The position numbers and the translations under genes are program-made. From positions 372,001 to 436,000 of the forward strand of contig NZ_CANMTE010000002.1 of the NCBI RefSeq assembly GCF_947500795.1: a DNA stretch of 64,000 bases, read 5' to 3'. Source of the stretch: an uncultured Gelidibacter sp. GTDB taxonomy: Bacteria > Bacteroidota > Bacteroidia > Flavobacteriales > Flavobacteriaceae. Every line of letters begins with the position of its first letter. The first letter of the stretch is position 1. This document shows, piece after piece, positions 24,765 through 34,323 of the stretch. Under the pieces are notes generated by a model. That model ran no database searches. It was not told the DNA's origin and saw only the letters and a program-made list of their open reading frames with translations.

Positions 24765-26663
24765 CTAGTACGCGCGATCGTTTTTTCCTTCATAAAAGTT
24801 AATAAACGCTTTGTTAACGACGCGATTACCTCCTGGTGTAGGATAATTTCCTGTAAAGTACCAATCCCCGAGATTTTTAGGACATGCAAGATGTAAGTTT
24901 TCAATCGTTTGGAAAATGGTTTTCACTTCAGTTTTCACTGATGGATCACAAATAAGCTCTGCAATTTTATCTGAAATTTGTTCAGCACTAAACTGACTGT
25001 ATAATTCCTTAACGAAATTTTGAACCTCTTTATCTTCTAAGTTGACTTGTGCCACACATTTATGATAGACTTCCTCTACAAGGTGGTATTTATTGTTTTC
25101 TTTCAATAGCTCTAGCATCGCTCTAAAGGCAATAAGATCTTCCAGTCTTGCCATGTCTATACCATAACAATCTGGGTAACGAATTTGAGGCGCTGAAGAG
25201 ACAACAATGATCTTCTTAGGATGAAGACGGTCCATCATTTTGATAATACTTTTCTTTAAAGTAGTACCACGTACAATACTATCGTCAATAATTACCAAAT
25301 TGTCCGTTGGTTTAATCACGCCGTAGGTCACATCATATACGTGTGCCACTAAATCATCCCTACTACTGTCTTCTGTAATGAACGTTCTCAGTTTGACATC
25401 TTTAATAGCGATTTTTTCTATACGAGGCCTTTCTGAAAGAATCTGTGTTACTTTTTCTGCAGATAAGCCACCGTTACCATCTAAAATGGCTTTTGTTTTC
25501 TTCTTATTGAGATGGTCTTCAACAGTTTCGATCATTCCAAAGAATGATGTTTCAGCGGTATTTGGAATGTAGGAGAAAACACTGTTTTTAGTGTCATAAT
25601 CAATAGCTTCCAACACTTTAGGCATCAATAATTTTCCTAATTGCTTACGCTCTTGGTAGATTTCAGCATCACTTCCTCTAGAAAAATAAATGCGTTCAAA
25701 AGAACATGCTTTACGCTCTAAAGGCTCTAATATTTTCTTAATTGAAGTTTCTCCTGATTTTTTGGTGATGATTGCATGACCTGGTGTCAATTCCTTAACA
25801 TCATCATACTCTACGTTAAAAACGGTTTGAATGACTGGACGTTCTGATGCTACCACTACAATTTCATCATCTTGATAGTAATACGCAGGACGTATACCAG
25901 CAGGATCTCGTAGTACAAAAGAATCTCCATGCCCTAACAGTCCGGCCATGGCATAGCCACCATCCCAATCTTTTGCAGAACGTTTCAATATTTTAGCAAC
26001 ATTAAGACGGTCCGCAATTAATGGTGAACATTCATTTTTACTATAGCCTTCATTTTTAAGTTGCTTATATTTTTTAGCAACCGCATCATCTAAGAAATGA
26101 CCAATTTTTTCCATTATGGTCACCGTGTCAGCCTTCTCTTTAGGATGTTGCCCAATTCTCACAAGACCTTCAAATAACTCATTAACATTGGTCATGTTGA
26201 AATTCCCTGCCAGAATTAAATTTCTGTGCATCCAATTGTTCTGTCTCAAAAATGGGTGAACGCTTTCCACGCTATTTTTCCCGTAAGTGCCGTAACGTAC
26301 ATGGCCTAAAAGCAATTCTCCTATATAAGGAATATTCTTTTTTTGCAAATCTACATCATCAACATACTCAGGGTTTTCTGTCAGTTCTTTATTGATGCGC
26401 TCATTTATTTGCGCAAAAATATCCTGAATAGGTTGTTGTGCAATAGATCGTACGCGACTGATGTAGCGTTCTCCAGGAGCAGTGTCGAGTTTAATACTTG
26501 CAAAACCAGCGCCATCTTGCCCACGGTTGTGCTGCTTTTCCATCATCAAATACATTTTATTAACACCGTAAAAGGCGCTACCGTATTTCTGCTTGTAGTA
26601 ATCTAATGGTTTTAAAAGTCTGATGAGGGCTATGCCGCACTCATGTTTTAACGCATCACTCAT
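24765..26663 (-). CDS. purF: amidophosphoribosyltransferase (PurF)
   Basis: 632 residues, longer than the 470-505 of E. coli or B. subtilis PurF but usual for this phylum. Catalytic class II glutamine amidotransferase cysteine is C9 (KHECGIALI), so an eight-residue propeptide would be removed. NRGQDGAGFAS follows, and the PRPP-binding loop VIIDDSIVRGTT is near residue 445. It makes 5-phosphoribosylamine, the first step of purine synthesis. The C-terminal extension after about 560 is lineage-specific. Confidence 0.92.
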   Translation of the reverse strand: MSDALKHECGIALIRLLKPLDYYKQKYGSAFYGVNKMYLMMEKQHNRGQDGAGFASIKLDTAPGERYISRVRSIAQQPIQDIFAQINERINKELTENPEYVDDVDLQKKNIPYIGELLLGHVRYGTYGKNSVESVHPFLRQNNWMHRNLILAGNFNMTNVNELFEGLVRIGQHPKEKADTVTIMEKIGHFLDDAVAKKYKQLKNEGYSKNECSPLIADRLNVAKILKRSAKDWDGGYAMAGLLGHGDSFVLRDPAGIRPAYYYQDDEIVVVASERPVIQTVFNVEYDDVKELTPGHAIITKKSGETSIKKILEPLERKACSFERIYFSRGSDAEIYQERKQLGKLLMPKVLEAIDYDTKNSVFSYIPNTAETSFFGMIETVEDHLNKKKTKAILDGNGGLSAEKVTQILSERPRIEKIAIKDVKLRTFITEDSSRDDLVAHVYDVTYGVIKPTDNLVIIDDSIVRGTTLKKSIIKMMDRLHPKKIIVVSSAPQIRYPDCYGIDMARLEDLIAFRAMLELLKENNKYHLVEEVYHKCVAQVNLEDKEVQNFVKELYSQFSAEQISDKIAELICDPSVKTEVKTIFQTIENLHLACPKNLGDWYFTGNYPTPGGNRVVNKAFINFYEGKNDRAY

Positions 26664-26742
26664 TGGGTTTGTTTAATTTTAGATTTTTTAAAAAGTAATA
26701 ATTTGTCGCAATACAGTTGAGTATATTACAAACAAAGGCTAT

Positions 26743-26771
26743 AAAAAAACGCGCTCCATTTGGAGCGCGCT
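26743..26771 (-). terminator. terminator downstream of the PfkB kinase gene
   Basis: CGCGCTCC-ATTT-GGAGCGCG, a perfect 8-bp GC-rich stem, followed on the minus strand by seven T. It separates the PfkB gene from purF. Confidence 0.88.
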
Positions 26772-26931
26772 AAATTGTGTTAATTCAATAGAATATTCTT
26801 CAGATAACTGTTGTTTAAATGTTATATCGAATAAGGTTAATATCATAATTGTAAATCGTTCATTTCAAGACTAAAGATGATTCCGTTAAAAGGGCATTCC
26901 AGACGTCTTGATTTTATGCGTCAGTAATTAA

Positions 26932-27858
26932 TTATTCAAGGACGATTTCAAATTGAGTCAATTGCTTAAACTGATTCAATCGACGGTAAATTTCTTTATC
27001 TTCTAAGGTTTGCATGCGTTCCGTTCCAAATTTCTCCACACAAAACGACGCTAAAGTAGATCCATAAATAACTGCATTTTTCAAGTTTTCAAAAGAGTAA
27101 TCTTCAGTTTTGGCTAAAAATCCAGCAAATCCACCAGCAAAGGTATCTCCAGCTCCAGTTGGATCAAATACTTCTTCTAAAGGAAGGGCAGGGGCAAAAA
27201 AGACATTTTCATCATGGAACAATAGCGCGCCATGTTCTCCTTTTTTGATCACTACATATTTTGGGCCCATCTCATGAATTTTACGAGCAGCCACCACTAA
27301 AGAATATTCGCCCGTTAACTGGCGTGCTTCTTCGTCATTAATGGTAATGACGTCTACTTTTTTAATCACAGCCTTTAACTCATCAAGAGCGCAATCCATC
27401 CAAAAATTCATCGTGTCTAAAATCACCATTTTTGGTTTTTTGGTCATTTGCTCTAAGACACTCATTTGAACCAATGGGTGCAAATTGCCTAACATGACTA
27501 CGTTAGCATCTTTATAAGCTTCAGGAACCGCAGGTTTAAAATCGGCAAGTACGTTAAGTTCTGTTGCCAAGGTATCGCGGGTGTTCATGTCATTGTGGTA
27601 TTTGCCACTCCAAAAGAAAGTTTTACCTTCTTTTACGATTTCAACACCTGAGATGTCAACATTTCTATCTGATAATAGATCTAAATATTCTTGAGGAAAA
27701 TCTCCACCAACAACTGAAACTACTGCTGCATCAACGTTAAATTGGGAAGCTGCCAGCCCTATAAACGTAGCGGCACCACCTAATATTTTATCGGTTTTTC
27801 CAAAAGGAGTTTCAATAGCGTCAAAAGCAACGGTACCTACAATTACTAATTTACCCAT
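26932..27858 (-). CDS. PfkB family carbohydrate/nucleoside kinase
   Basis: 308 residues from the ATG at 27858, which gives MGKLVIVGTVAFDAIETPFG. The open frame to 27882 would start inside a TATATTTG -7 box (27880-27887), so it is rejected. Ribokinase-family motifs: LGGAATFIGLAAS near residue 35 and the anion-hole/catalytic motif DPTGAGDTFAGGF near 250. Substrate is uncertain; sugar or nucleoside (adenosine) are both possible. Located between purF and RNase H/purN on the same strand. Confidence 0.82.
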   Translation of the reverse strand: MGKLVIVGTVAFDAIETPFGKTDKILGGAATFIGLAASQFNVDAAVVSVVGGDFPQEYLDLLSDRNVDISGVEIVKEGKTFFWSGKYHNDMNTRDTLATELNVLADFKPAVPEAYKDANVVMLGNLHPLVQMSVLEQMTKKPKMVILDTMNFWMDCALDELKAVIKKVDVITINDEEARQLTGEYSLVVAARKIHEMGPKYVVIKKGEHGALLFHDENVFFAPALPLEEVFDPTGAGDTFAGGFAGFLAKTEDYSFENLKNAVIYGSTLASFCVEKFGTERMQTLEDKEIYRRLNQFKQLTQFEIVLE

Positions 27859-27945
27859 AATGCGGTTTAAAATTTGCTGCAAATATAGGGTTTTTTAGCC
27901 ACGAATTAGGCACTATTTTTTGATAAAATAATCTAAAGAAGTCAA

Positions 27946-28596
27946 TTATTTCCTCCCAAAATCCGCAGGAATCTCCCCCCATGCTTTGGTTTCCCATTTC
28001 ACAATAGTAGTGGTGTAAGTGTTTGTTTTAAGCCAATTTACGGCCCTGTCTACCAATTCAAAAAGCTTTTCGTTCTTGGAATTACGTGGTAATTTGGTGT
28101 TGCAGGTTTTCTTTTTTACCCAACTCATTGCAGTTTTTGAGTCGGTATATATAATACGTTTACTGTCATTCTTTTTAAGTAACGCCAACCCATGGACAAT
28201 GGCCAAAAACTCTCCAATATTATTTGTGCCTTCCGGGAAAGGCCCTTGAATGAACAATTGTTTTTTGGTTTTGGTATCCACACCTCTGTATTCCATAATT
28301 CCAGGATTGCCACTCGAGGCGGCATCTACAGAAATGGAGTTATAATTAGGTTGCCCGATTTTTTGGAGTTCTACTCCCGATAAGCCACTTTTAAAAGTCT
28401 TAGACTTACCAATATAATCTCGGTAGTTTCCGTCCAATGCTTTTTTTGCCGCCTCAAACGTTTCAAAAGACTTGTACTGGGCGCCTTGGTAGTCTTTGAT
28501 TTGGGCTTTGCAGTCATTCCATTTCTCAAAGATGCCCGTTTTATGGCCTTTCCAGACGGTATAATATTTTTTCTTTTTTTTTGACACAAATTTCAC
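27946..28596 (-). CDS. ribonuclease H family protein with viroplasmin domain
   Basis: 216 residues. An N-terminal caulimovirus viroplasmin-type hybrid-binding domain (KKYYTVWKGHKTGIFEKW, residues 8-60) is followed by an RNase H fold: D in SVDAASSGNPG, E in NNIGEFLAIVHG, D in IIYTDSKTAMSW and D in EIPADFGRK, giving all four acidic residues. It removes RNA from RNA-DNA hybrids. It lies ten bases downstream of purN. Confidence 0.88.
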   Translation of the reverse strand: MKFVSKKKKKYYTVWKGHKTGIFEKWNDCKAQIKDYQGAQYKSFETFEAAKKALDGNYRDYIGKSKTFKSGLSGVELQKIGQPNYNSISVDAASSGNPGIMEYRGVDTKTKKQLFIQGPFPEGTNNIGEFLAIVHGLALLKKNDSKRIIYTDSKTAMSWVKKKTCNTKLPRNSKNEKLFELVDRAVNWLKTNTYTTTIVKWETKAWGEIPADFGRK

Positions 28597-28605
28597 GAAT
28601 TTACA

Positions 28606-29181
28606 CTAAAGCTTTTCGGATAAAAGTAATTTTTCAACCACTTGTGGAAAATGTTCCATTTCCAGATCATGTATTTTGGCTGCTACCGTTTCTGCAGTAT
28701 CAGTTGTGCTGACCTCGCATTTTTGCTGAAATATAATGGCGCCTTCATCATAATGTTCATTCACATAATGAATGGTAATACCCGTTTCCGTTTCTTTATT
28801 CGCAACCACCGCCTCGTGCACAAAACTGCCATACATGCCTTTGCCACCAAACTTAGGGAGCAGTGCCGGATGGATATTGATCACCTTATTAGGGAATTCA
28901 TGTAGTATAAAGTCTGGGAACTTCCATAAGAACCCCGCCAATACAATTAAGTCCGGTTTTGAAGCTTTCAAAATGTTGAGTACATCATCACTTTGGGTAA
29001 AGGCGATTCTGTTAAAAGACAGTGCGCTTACCTTAAGATTTTTACAACGGTCTAAAACTTTGGCATGAGGATTGTTGGTCAGTACCTGAATGACAGAACC
29101 AGTTTCTCTGTTGTGAAAATAATTGATTAAATTTTCAGCATTAGTACCACTTCCGGACGCAAAAATTACAATACGTTTCAT
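28606..29181 (-). CDS. purN: phosphoribosylglycinamide formyltransferase
   Basis: 191 residues. N-terminal GSGTNAENL binds phosphate; the catalytic trio is in VINIHPALLPKFGG (N and H) and HYVNEHYDEGAII (D). Transfers the formyl group of 10-formyltetrahydrofolate to GAR in purine synthesis. Followed by the RNase H gene, with the PfkB kinase and purF further down on the same strand; divergent from acpP. Confidence 0.93.
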   Translation of the reverse strand: MKRIVIFASGSGTNAENLINYFHNRETGSVIQVLTNNPHAKVLDRCKNLKVSALSFNRIAFTQSDDVLNILKASKPDLIVLAGFLWKFPDFILHEFPNKVINIHPALLPKFGGKGMYGSFVHEAVVANKETETGITIHYVNEHYDEGAIIFQQKCEVSTTDTAETVAAKIHDLEMEHFPQVVEKLLLSEKL

Positions 29182-29413
29182 CTGCTACGATCTCTATTTA
29201 TATTATTGTCAGATGCTATTCGCTATCAAATTAAAAAATGTTCAGCAAAATTCCGTAATCTCATTTCATTTACAGATATTCGCCTCTAGAATTCAAAACA
29301 AAAAAAAGAATAATAATTAACAATTGGGAGGTAAAATAGAAATACTTCAATGTATATTTACTAAATTACAAACACATTCTAGAAATAAAAATGGGTTTTA
29401 AAATAAAGTTTTT

Positions 29414-29421
29414 TATTTTTG
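29414..29421 (+). promoter_or_regulatory. putative -7 box of acpP-fabF-rnc
   Basis: TATTTTTG fits TAnnTTTG and lies 29 bases before the acpP ATG. No convincing TTTG is found at -33; the leader is A-rich. Confidence 0.5.
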
Positions 29422-29450
29422 CCAATCAATAAAACTTAAAATTAAAGATT

Positions 29451-29684
29451 ATGTCAGACATTGCATCAAGAGTAAAAGCGATTATAGTAGACAAATTAGG
29501 TGTAGACGAGAACGAAGTTGTCACTGAAGCGAGCTTCACAAACGATTTAGGAGCAGATTCTTTGGATACTGTAGAATTAATCATGGAATTCGAAAAAGAA
29601 TTCGATATTCAAATTCCAGATGACCAAGCAGAAAACATTGCGACAGTTGGTCAAGCTATCTCTTATATAGAAGCAGCAAAATAA
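29451..29684 (+). CDS. acpP: acyl carrier protein
   Basis: 77 residues with the 4'-phosphopantetheine attachment serine S37 in [13 protein letters not shown]. Carries growing acyl chains in type II fatty-acid synthesis. Followed by fabF after 12 bases, the canonical acpP-fabF-rnc order. Confidence 0.97.
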   Translation: MSDIASRVKAIIVDKLGVDENEVVTEASFTNDLGADSLDTVELIMEFEKEFDIQIPDDQAENIATVGQAISYIEAAK

Positions 29685-29696
29685 GCAACAAACTTT

Positions 29697-30947
29697 ATGG
29701 AATTAAGGCGAGTTGTAGTTACGGGTTTAGGTGCTTTAACACCAATCGGGAATACCAAAGATGAATATTGGGAGGCCTTGGTTAGTGGGAAAAGCGGTGC
29801 TGGACCAATAACTTATTTTGATGCTGAAAAGTTCAAGACTAAATTCGCTTGCGAATTAAAAAACTTTGAACCAACCAAATTTATTGATAGGAAGCTAGTC
29901 AACAGAATGGACAGGTTTACGCAATATGCTATGGTGGCTTCTGATGAAGCTATCTTAGATGCGAAATTAGACCTCGATGTGGTTGATAAACTTCGTGTTG
30001 GTGTCATTTGGGGTGCTGGTATTGGAGGGTTAGAGACTTTTCAGGACGAAGTTCTAAACTTTGCCGCTGGCGATGGAACTCCGCGTTTCAACCCTTTCTT
30101 TATTCCTAAAATGATTGCAGATATAGCACCAGGAAACATTTCCATTAAACATGGATTTATGGGTCCTAACTATACCACGGTTTCAGCCTGTGCATCGTCT
30201 GCCAACGCAATGATTGACGCTCTTAACTATATTCGTTTAGGGTATTGTGATGTCATTGTTACCGGTGGAAGTGAAGCGGCAGTTACCAAAGCAGGAATGG
30301 GTGGCTTTAACGCCATGCATGCTTTATCAACCAGAAATGAAAGTCCAGAAACAGCTTCGAGACCTTTTGATGCTACCAGAGATGGTTTTGTCTTGGGTGA
30401 AGGTGCTGGAGCAATTATCTTGGAAGATTATGAGCACGCTAAGGCGAGAGGAGCAAAGATTTATGCGGAAGTACTTGGAGGCGGATTGTCTTCAGATGCT
30501 TACCATATGACTGCCCCACATCCTGATGGAATAGGTGTTATTGCCGTAATGAGAAATTGTTTGGAAAATGCAGGATTAAAACCTGAAGATGTTGATCATA
30601 TCAACACACACGGTACATCCACACCTTTAGGTGACGTTGCTGAACTAAAAGCCATTACGGAAGTTTTTGGAGAACACGCCAAGAACATCAATATCAATTC
30701 GACTAAGTCTATGACTGGTCATTTATTGGGTGCTGCAGGTGCTGTAGAATCTATTGCTGCTATTTTGACAATGGAACACGGTATCGTACCTCCAACAATT
30801 AACCATACGGTAGTTGATGAAAATATTGATCCGCAATTAAACTTAACACTTAACAAAGCTCAAAAGAGGGATGTTAGAGTGGCTATGAGTAATACCTTCG
30901 GATTTGGCGGACATAACGCCTGTGTATTATTTAAAAAATTAGATTAA
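29697..30947 (+). CDS. fabF: 3-oxoacyl-ACP synthase II
   Basis: 416 residues. The catalytic Cys-His-His triad is in SACASSANA (near 164), NTHGTSTPLGD (near 304) and KSMTGHLLGAAG (near 340). Condenses malonyl-ACP with acyl-ACP in chain elongation. The rnc start follows eight bases later. Confidence 0.96.
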   Translation: MELRRVVVTGLGALTPIGNTKDEYWEALVSGKSGAGPITYFDAEKFKTKFACELKNFEPTKFIDRKLVNRMDRFTQYAMVASDEAILDAKLDLDVVDKLRVGVIWGAGIGGLETFQDEVLNFAAGDGTPRFNPFFIPKMIADIAPGNISIKHGFMGPNYTTVSACASSANAMIDALNYIRLGYCDVIVTGGSEAAVTKAGMGGFNAMHALSTRNESPETASRPFDATRDGFVLGEGAGAIILEDYEHAKARGAKIYAEVLGGGLSSDAYHMTAPHPDGIGVIAVMRNCLENAGLKPEDVDHINTHGTSTPLGDVAELKAITEVFGEHAKNININSTKSMTGHLLGAAGAVESIAAILTMEHGIVPPTINHTVVDENIDPQLNLTLNKAQKRDVRVAMSNTFGFGGHNACVLFKKLD

Positions 30948-30954
30948 ATCCCGA

Positions 30955-31701
30955 ATGAAATACATTCGTAACATATTAAATTCCCGTTCTAAAAATAACG
31001 GGAATTTTTTTTTGCAAATCCAAAAAATCGTAGGGTATAAGCCGAAAAACAAATCGCTTTACGTTAAGGCGTTTACGCATCGTTCAATGAATGTGAAGGA
31101 TGAAAAAGGTATGGCACTCAATTACGAACGACTTGAATTTGTGGGCGATGCTATGCTCGGTGCTGTCATAGCGTCCTATCTGTACAGCGAAGTTCCTGAT
31201 GGTGATGAAGGCTACTTGACTAAAATGCGCTCAAAAGTGGTGAGTAGAGAGCATCTTAATGAGTTGGGGAAAGAATTAAAGCTCATCGATTTTGTGGAAT
31301 CTAAAATCCCAAAGAATAATTTTGGCAGTAACATTCACGGCAATTTATTTGAAGCCTTAGTGGGTGCTATTTTCCTTGATAAGGGCTATAAACAATGCGA
31401 AAAATTCATCTATAAAAACGTCATTGATAAGCATATAGATATTGAAACCCTAGAAGGCAAGGTAATCAGTTACAAGAGCTTATTGATCGAATGGTGCCAG
31501 AAGGAAAAGAAAACGTTTGATTATAATGTGTATGAAGATACTGGAAATGATAATATCAAGCATTTTTCGGTTAAACTTTCCATCGATGGGAAAATAGTTG
31601 CAAAAGCAAGAGCCACTTCAAAAAAGAAAGCAGAAGAAAAAGCTTCCAAAAGGGCATTTTTTGCTTTTCAAAATAAGATCAATCAGTCTTTTAAAGAATA
31701 G
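30955..31701 (+). CDS. rnc: ribonuclease III
   Basis: 248 residues. The RNase III signature ERLEFVGDAMLG is near 54-65, the second metal site FEALVGAIFLDKG near 130, and the C-terminal double-stranded-RNA-binding domain from about 170 (KSLLIEWCQKEKK ... KKKAEEKASKRAFFAF). Cuts structured RNA in rRNA and mRNA maturation. An 11-bp hairpin followed by nine T lies within codons 8-20, a terminator-like structure inside the gene. Confidence 0.95.
   Translation: MKYIRNILNSRSKNNGNFFLQIQKIVGYKPKNKSLYVKAFTHRSMNVKDEKGMALNYERLEFVGDAMLGAVIASYLYSEVPDGDEGYLTKMRSKVVSREHLNELGKELKLIDFVESKIPKNNFGSNIHGNLFEALVGAIFLDKGYKQCEKFIYKNVIDKHIDIETLEGKVISYKSLLIEWCQKEKKTFDYNVYEDTGNDNIKHFSVKLSIDGKIVAKARATSKKKAEEKASKRAFFAFQNKINQSFKE
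30978..31013 (+). terminator. terminator-like hairpin inside the start of rnc
   Basis: AAATTCCCGTT pairs perfectly with AACGGGAATTT across an eight-base loop and runs into nine consecutive T. It lies 31 bases after fabF stops, inside rnc codons 8-20 (SRSKNNGNFF). It could end acpP-fabF transcripts, attenuate rnc, or be an RNase III substrate. Confidence 0.65.
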
Positions 31702-31827
31702 TTTCTTCACTTTAGATAAAAGTTACTAACTACAACGATTTCGAGCAGTTGCGCTGTTAAGAATTCTCAAAACATCACAAATCAGTAGAGATAAAGTGCT
31801 ATCTTTACGGCTCATGTTGTTATTACT

Positions 31828-32307
31828 ATGGCGTTACACAAACTACTTGTAGATGATTTCTATGACGCTTCCTACTCGCTTTTAGCCGTACATTGTAGGT
31901 TGGAAGATTACAGACTAGCCTATCTTCTTAATAAATATTTGAATCTGAATTTAAAACGTCAGCCTCAAGATTTAGACTATAAGTATTTTGCTGCAACCTA
32001 TCCAATTTACGAATGGTATGATGAGAATTTGTTTACAACGTGGCACATGGTATCAAACGTTTGTAAAAAGGAGGAAGACAGCTTGCAAAGCTCAGGAAGC
32101 TTGTTTTCAACCAGTGAAAAGGTCTTAAAAACATATCATTTTTTACCGGAACTGAAAAATGTAGATTTTTTAATAAAAATCACTAACGAGGACCGCTATC
32201 TTGATGAAAAGGACATCTTGGAAAAAATTCAAGCCATTCCTCAAGTCATAACAACTTACACCATTGACGTAGACCAATTAAAGTCTAAAGACAACTTAAT
32301 TTTTTGA
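31828..32307 (+). CDS. IPExxxVDY family protein
   Basis: 159 residues. Named for a motif present here as LPELKNVDFLIKI near residues 106-118. The family is restricted to Bacteroidota, is usually found beside pyruvate kinase and has no known function. The N-terminus LLVDDFYDASYSLLAVHC is typical. It ends three bases before pyk, so the two are co-transcribed. Confidence 0.85.
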   Translation: MALHKLLVDDFYDASYSLLAVHCRLEDYRLAYLLNKYLNLNLKRQPQDLDYKYFAATYPIYEWYDENLFTTWHMVSNVCKKEEDSLQSSGSLFSTSEKVLKTYHFLPELKNVDFLIKITNEDRYLDEKDILEKIQAIPQVITTYTIDVDQLKSKDNLIF

Positions 32308-32310
32308 TTA

Positions 32311-33753
32311 ATGCAAAAACGTAAAAAAACTAAAATAGTAGCCACTTTAGGGCCAGCAACAAGTACTAAAGCCGTATTAAAAGCAATGCTTGATGAGGGG
32401 GTTGATGTATTTAGAATCAACTTTTCTCATGCTGATTATGCTGATGTTGAAGAACGCATCAAAATGATTCGTGAACTTAATGAAGAATTTGGATATAACG
32501 TTGCCATTTTAGGCGATTTGCAAGGTCCAAAGTTACGTGTTGGTGTCATGAAGGGTGAAGTTGTTGTAAATGAAGGTGACGAGATCATCTTTGCAACAGG
32601 CAAGAAATTTGAAGGCACAAGAGAGCGTGTCTATATGACGTATGATAATTTTCCACAGGACGCTCAACCAGGAGAACGCATCCTTTTAGATGATGGGAAA
32701 TTGATTTTTGAAGTGGTTTCTACGGATAGAAAATCTGAGGTTAAGGCGCGCGTTATTCAAGGTGGACCGTTAAAGTCTAAGAAAGGTGTTAACCTTCCAA
32801 ATACCAATATCTCTCAACCAGCGTTGACTGAAAAGGATATTGAAGATGCCATTTTTGCTATTAAGATGCAAGTGGATTGGATGGCGCTATCTTTTGTGCG
32901 TCATGCTGAAGACTTGATGCAATTGAAAGAATTGATCGAAGAACACAGTGATCATAAAATTCCGATTATAGCAAAAATCGAAAAACCTGAAGCAGTAGAA
33001 AACATTGATAAAATTGTGGCCTATTGTGACGGATTGATGGTTGCGCGTGGCGATTTGGGTGTGGAAATTCCTGCAGAGGAAGTACCATTAATCCAAAAGC
33101 AATTGGTGTTACGTGCGAAGCGTGCCAGAATTCCTGTAATTATTGCTACCCAAATGATGGAAACGATGATTACAAGTCTGACGCCAACACGAGCAGAAGT
33201 TAATGACGTTGCCAACTCTGTTATGGATGGTGCTGACGCGGTAATGCTTTCTGGAGAAACTTCCGTAGGGCAGTATCCTGTTCAAGTAATCAGACAGATG
33301 AGTAACATCATTAAGAGTGTGGAAGATTCACCTTTGATTAAGGTGCCACAATCGCCTCCTCACATTCGAACCAAGCGTTATATTACAAAATCGATTTGTT
33401 ATCATGCGGCAAACATGGCCAATGAAATTAATGCCAGAGCCATTTCAACATTAACAAATAGTGGTTATACAGCGTTTCAAATTTCTGCATGGAGACCAAG
33501 TTCTCATATTTTAGTGTTTACTTCCAATAAGCGCATCTTAACGCAGTTGAATTTATTATGGGGCGTGAAAGCGTTTTTCTACGATAAATTCGTCAGCACT
33601 GATGAAACGATTGAAGACGTAAATGCTATCGCCTGCCAAAAAGGATATCTTGAAGCAGGAGACATGCTGGTCAGCTTAGCAGCGATGCCAATACAAGAAA
33701 AAGGAATGGTGAATACATTAAGGGTTACTGAAATTACAAGCTGTAGTTTTTAA
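32311..33753 (+). CDS. pyk: pyruvate kinase
   Basis: 480 residues. Shows KIVATLGPAT near the start, FRINFSHA, the substrate/metal site IPIIAKIEKPEAVENID and MVARGDLGVEIP, and the signature IIATQMMETM. Converts phosphoenolpyruvate and ADP to pyruvate and ATP in glycolysis. A terminator follows at 33785. Confidence 0.96.
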   Translation: MQKRKKTKIVATLGPATSTKAVLKAMLDEGVDVFRINFSHADYADVEERIKMIRELNEEFGYNVAILGDLQGPKLRVGVMKGEVVVNEGDEIIFATGKKFEGTRERVYMTYDNFPQDAQPGERILLDDGKLIFEVVSTDRKSEVKARVIQGGPLKSKKGVNLPNTNISQPALTEKDIEDAIFAIKMQVDWMALSFVRHAEDLMQLKELIEEHSDHKIPIIAKIEKPEAVENIDKIVAYCDGLMVARGDLGVEIPAEEVPLIQKQLVLRAKRARIPVIIATQMMETMITSLTPTRAEVNDVANSVMDGADAVMLSGETSVGQYPVQVIRQMSNIIKSVEDSPLIKVPQSPPHIRTKRYITKSICYHAANMANEINARAISTLTNSGYTAFQISAWRPSSHILVFTSNKRILTQLNLLWGVKAFFYDKFVSTDETIEDVNAIACQKGYLEAGDMLVSLAAMPIQEKGMVNTLRVTEITSCSF

Positions 33754-33784
33754 GGAGCACTTTTTGATTGACTTTCGAAATATA

Positions 33785-33825
33785 AAAAACCTCAAAGACA
33801 CTAAGCCTTTGAGGTTTCTTGTTTT
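33785..33825 (+). terminator. pyk terminator
   Basis: AACCTCAAAG pairs with CTTTGAGGTT across a nine-base loop, followed by TTCTTGTTTT. Confidence 0.8.
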
Positions 33826-33899
33826 AGGAAGTGATTTTTAAACCGATTTTAGCGCAACCTTTGTGCTCAAATTACATCTATAAGTTAAAGTGTGTTGTT

Positions 33900-34295
33900 A
33901 TGATACAGAAGCTATTAATCTCTTTGGTGTTATTGCTTTGTTTTAGCTGTGGCAGTGATGAGCTTGTTACACCGAGTCCCATTGTATTAAAGGTAAACGG
34001 TTGTTTTGAGAAGTCTGAAAACGATGTCCGTATTTGCTTGGACTCAGTTCTTAATGATTCCAGATGTCCCAAAGGCTTGCTATGTGTTTGGGAAGGTGAT
34101 GCTACTGCTGCGTTTACTTTAAGAAAGAATCAGGTTAGCAAAAGTTTCAATCTACATACCAATACTAAATTTCAAAATGACACGGTAATTGATGGCGTAT
34201 CTGTTAAACTCGTGAATATTACACCTTATCCAACCGCTAATGATTCCATTAGTGCTTCTGAATATAAAGCGGAGATTAGAGTAGAGGTCAATTAG
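33900..34295 (+). CDS. lipoprotein, unknown function
   Basis: 131 residues from ATG 33900: MIQKLLISLVLLLCFSC is a lipoprotein signal with lipobox CFSC. The frame stays open upstream to 33831 but that start would bury the signal peptide. The mature part has four further cysteines in two pairs (GCFEK / RICLDS and RCPKG / LLCVWEGD), suggesting disulfides, and a strand-rich C-terminus. RCPKGLLCVWEGDA occurs in a widespread group of uncharacterised Bacteroidota lipoproteins. Confidence 0.7.
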   Translation: MIQKLLISLVLLLCFSCGSDELVTPSPIVLKVNGCFEKSENDVRICLDSVLNDSRCPKGLLCVWEGDATAAFTLRKNQVSKSFNLHTNTKFQNDTVIDGVSVKLVNITPYPTANDSISASEYKAEIRVEVN

Positions 34296-34323
34296 ATTAG
34301 ATGTTGGGAAACGTTGAGCTGCG

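Noticed and set aside
24701-24904. 67-residue minus-strand frame at the end of purF
   Set aside because: It overlaps purF in another frame and has no motif or start context.
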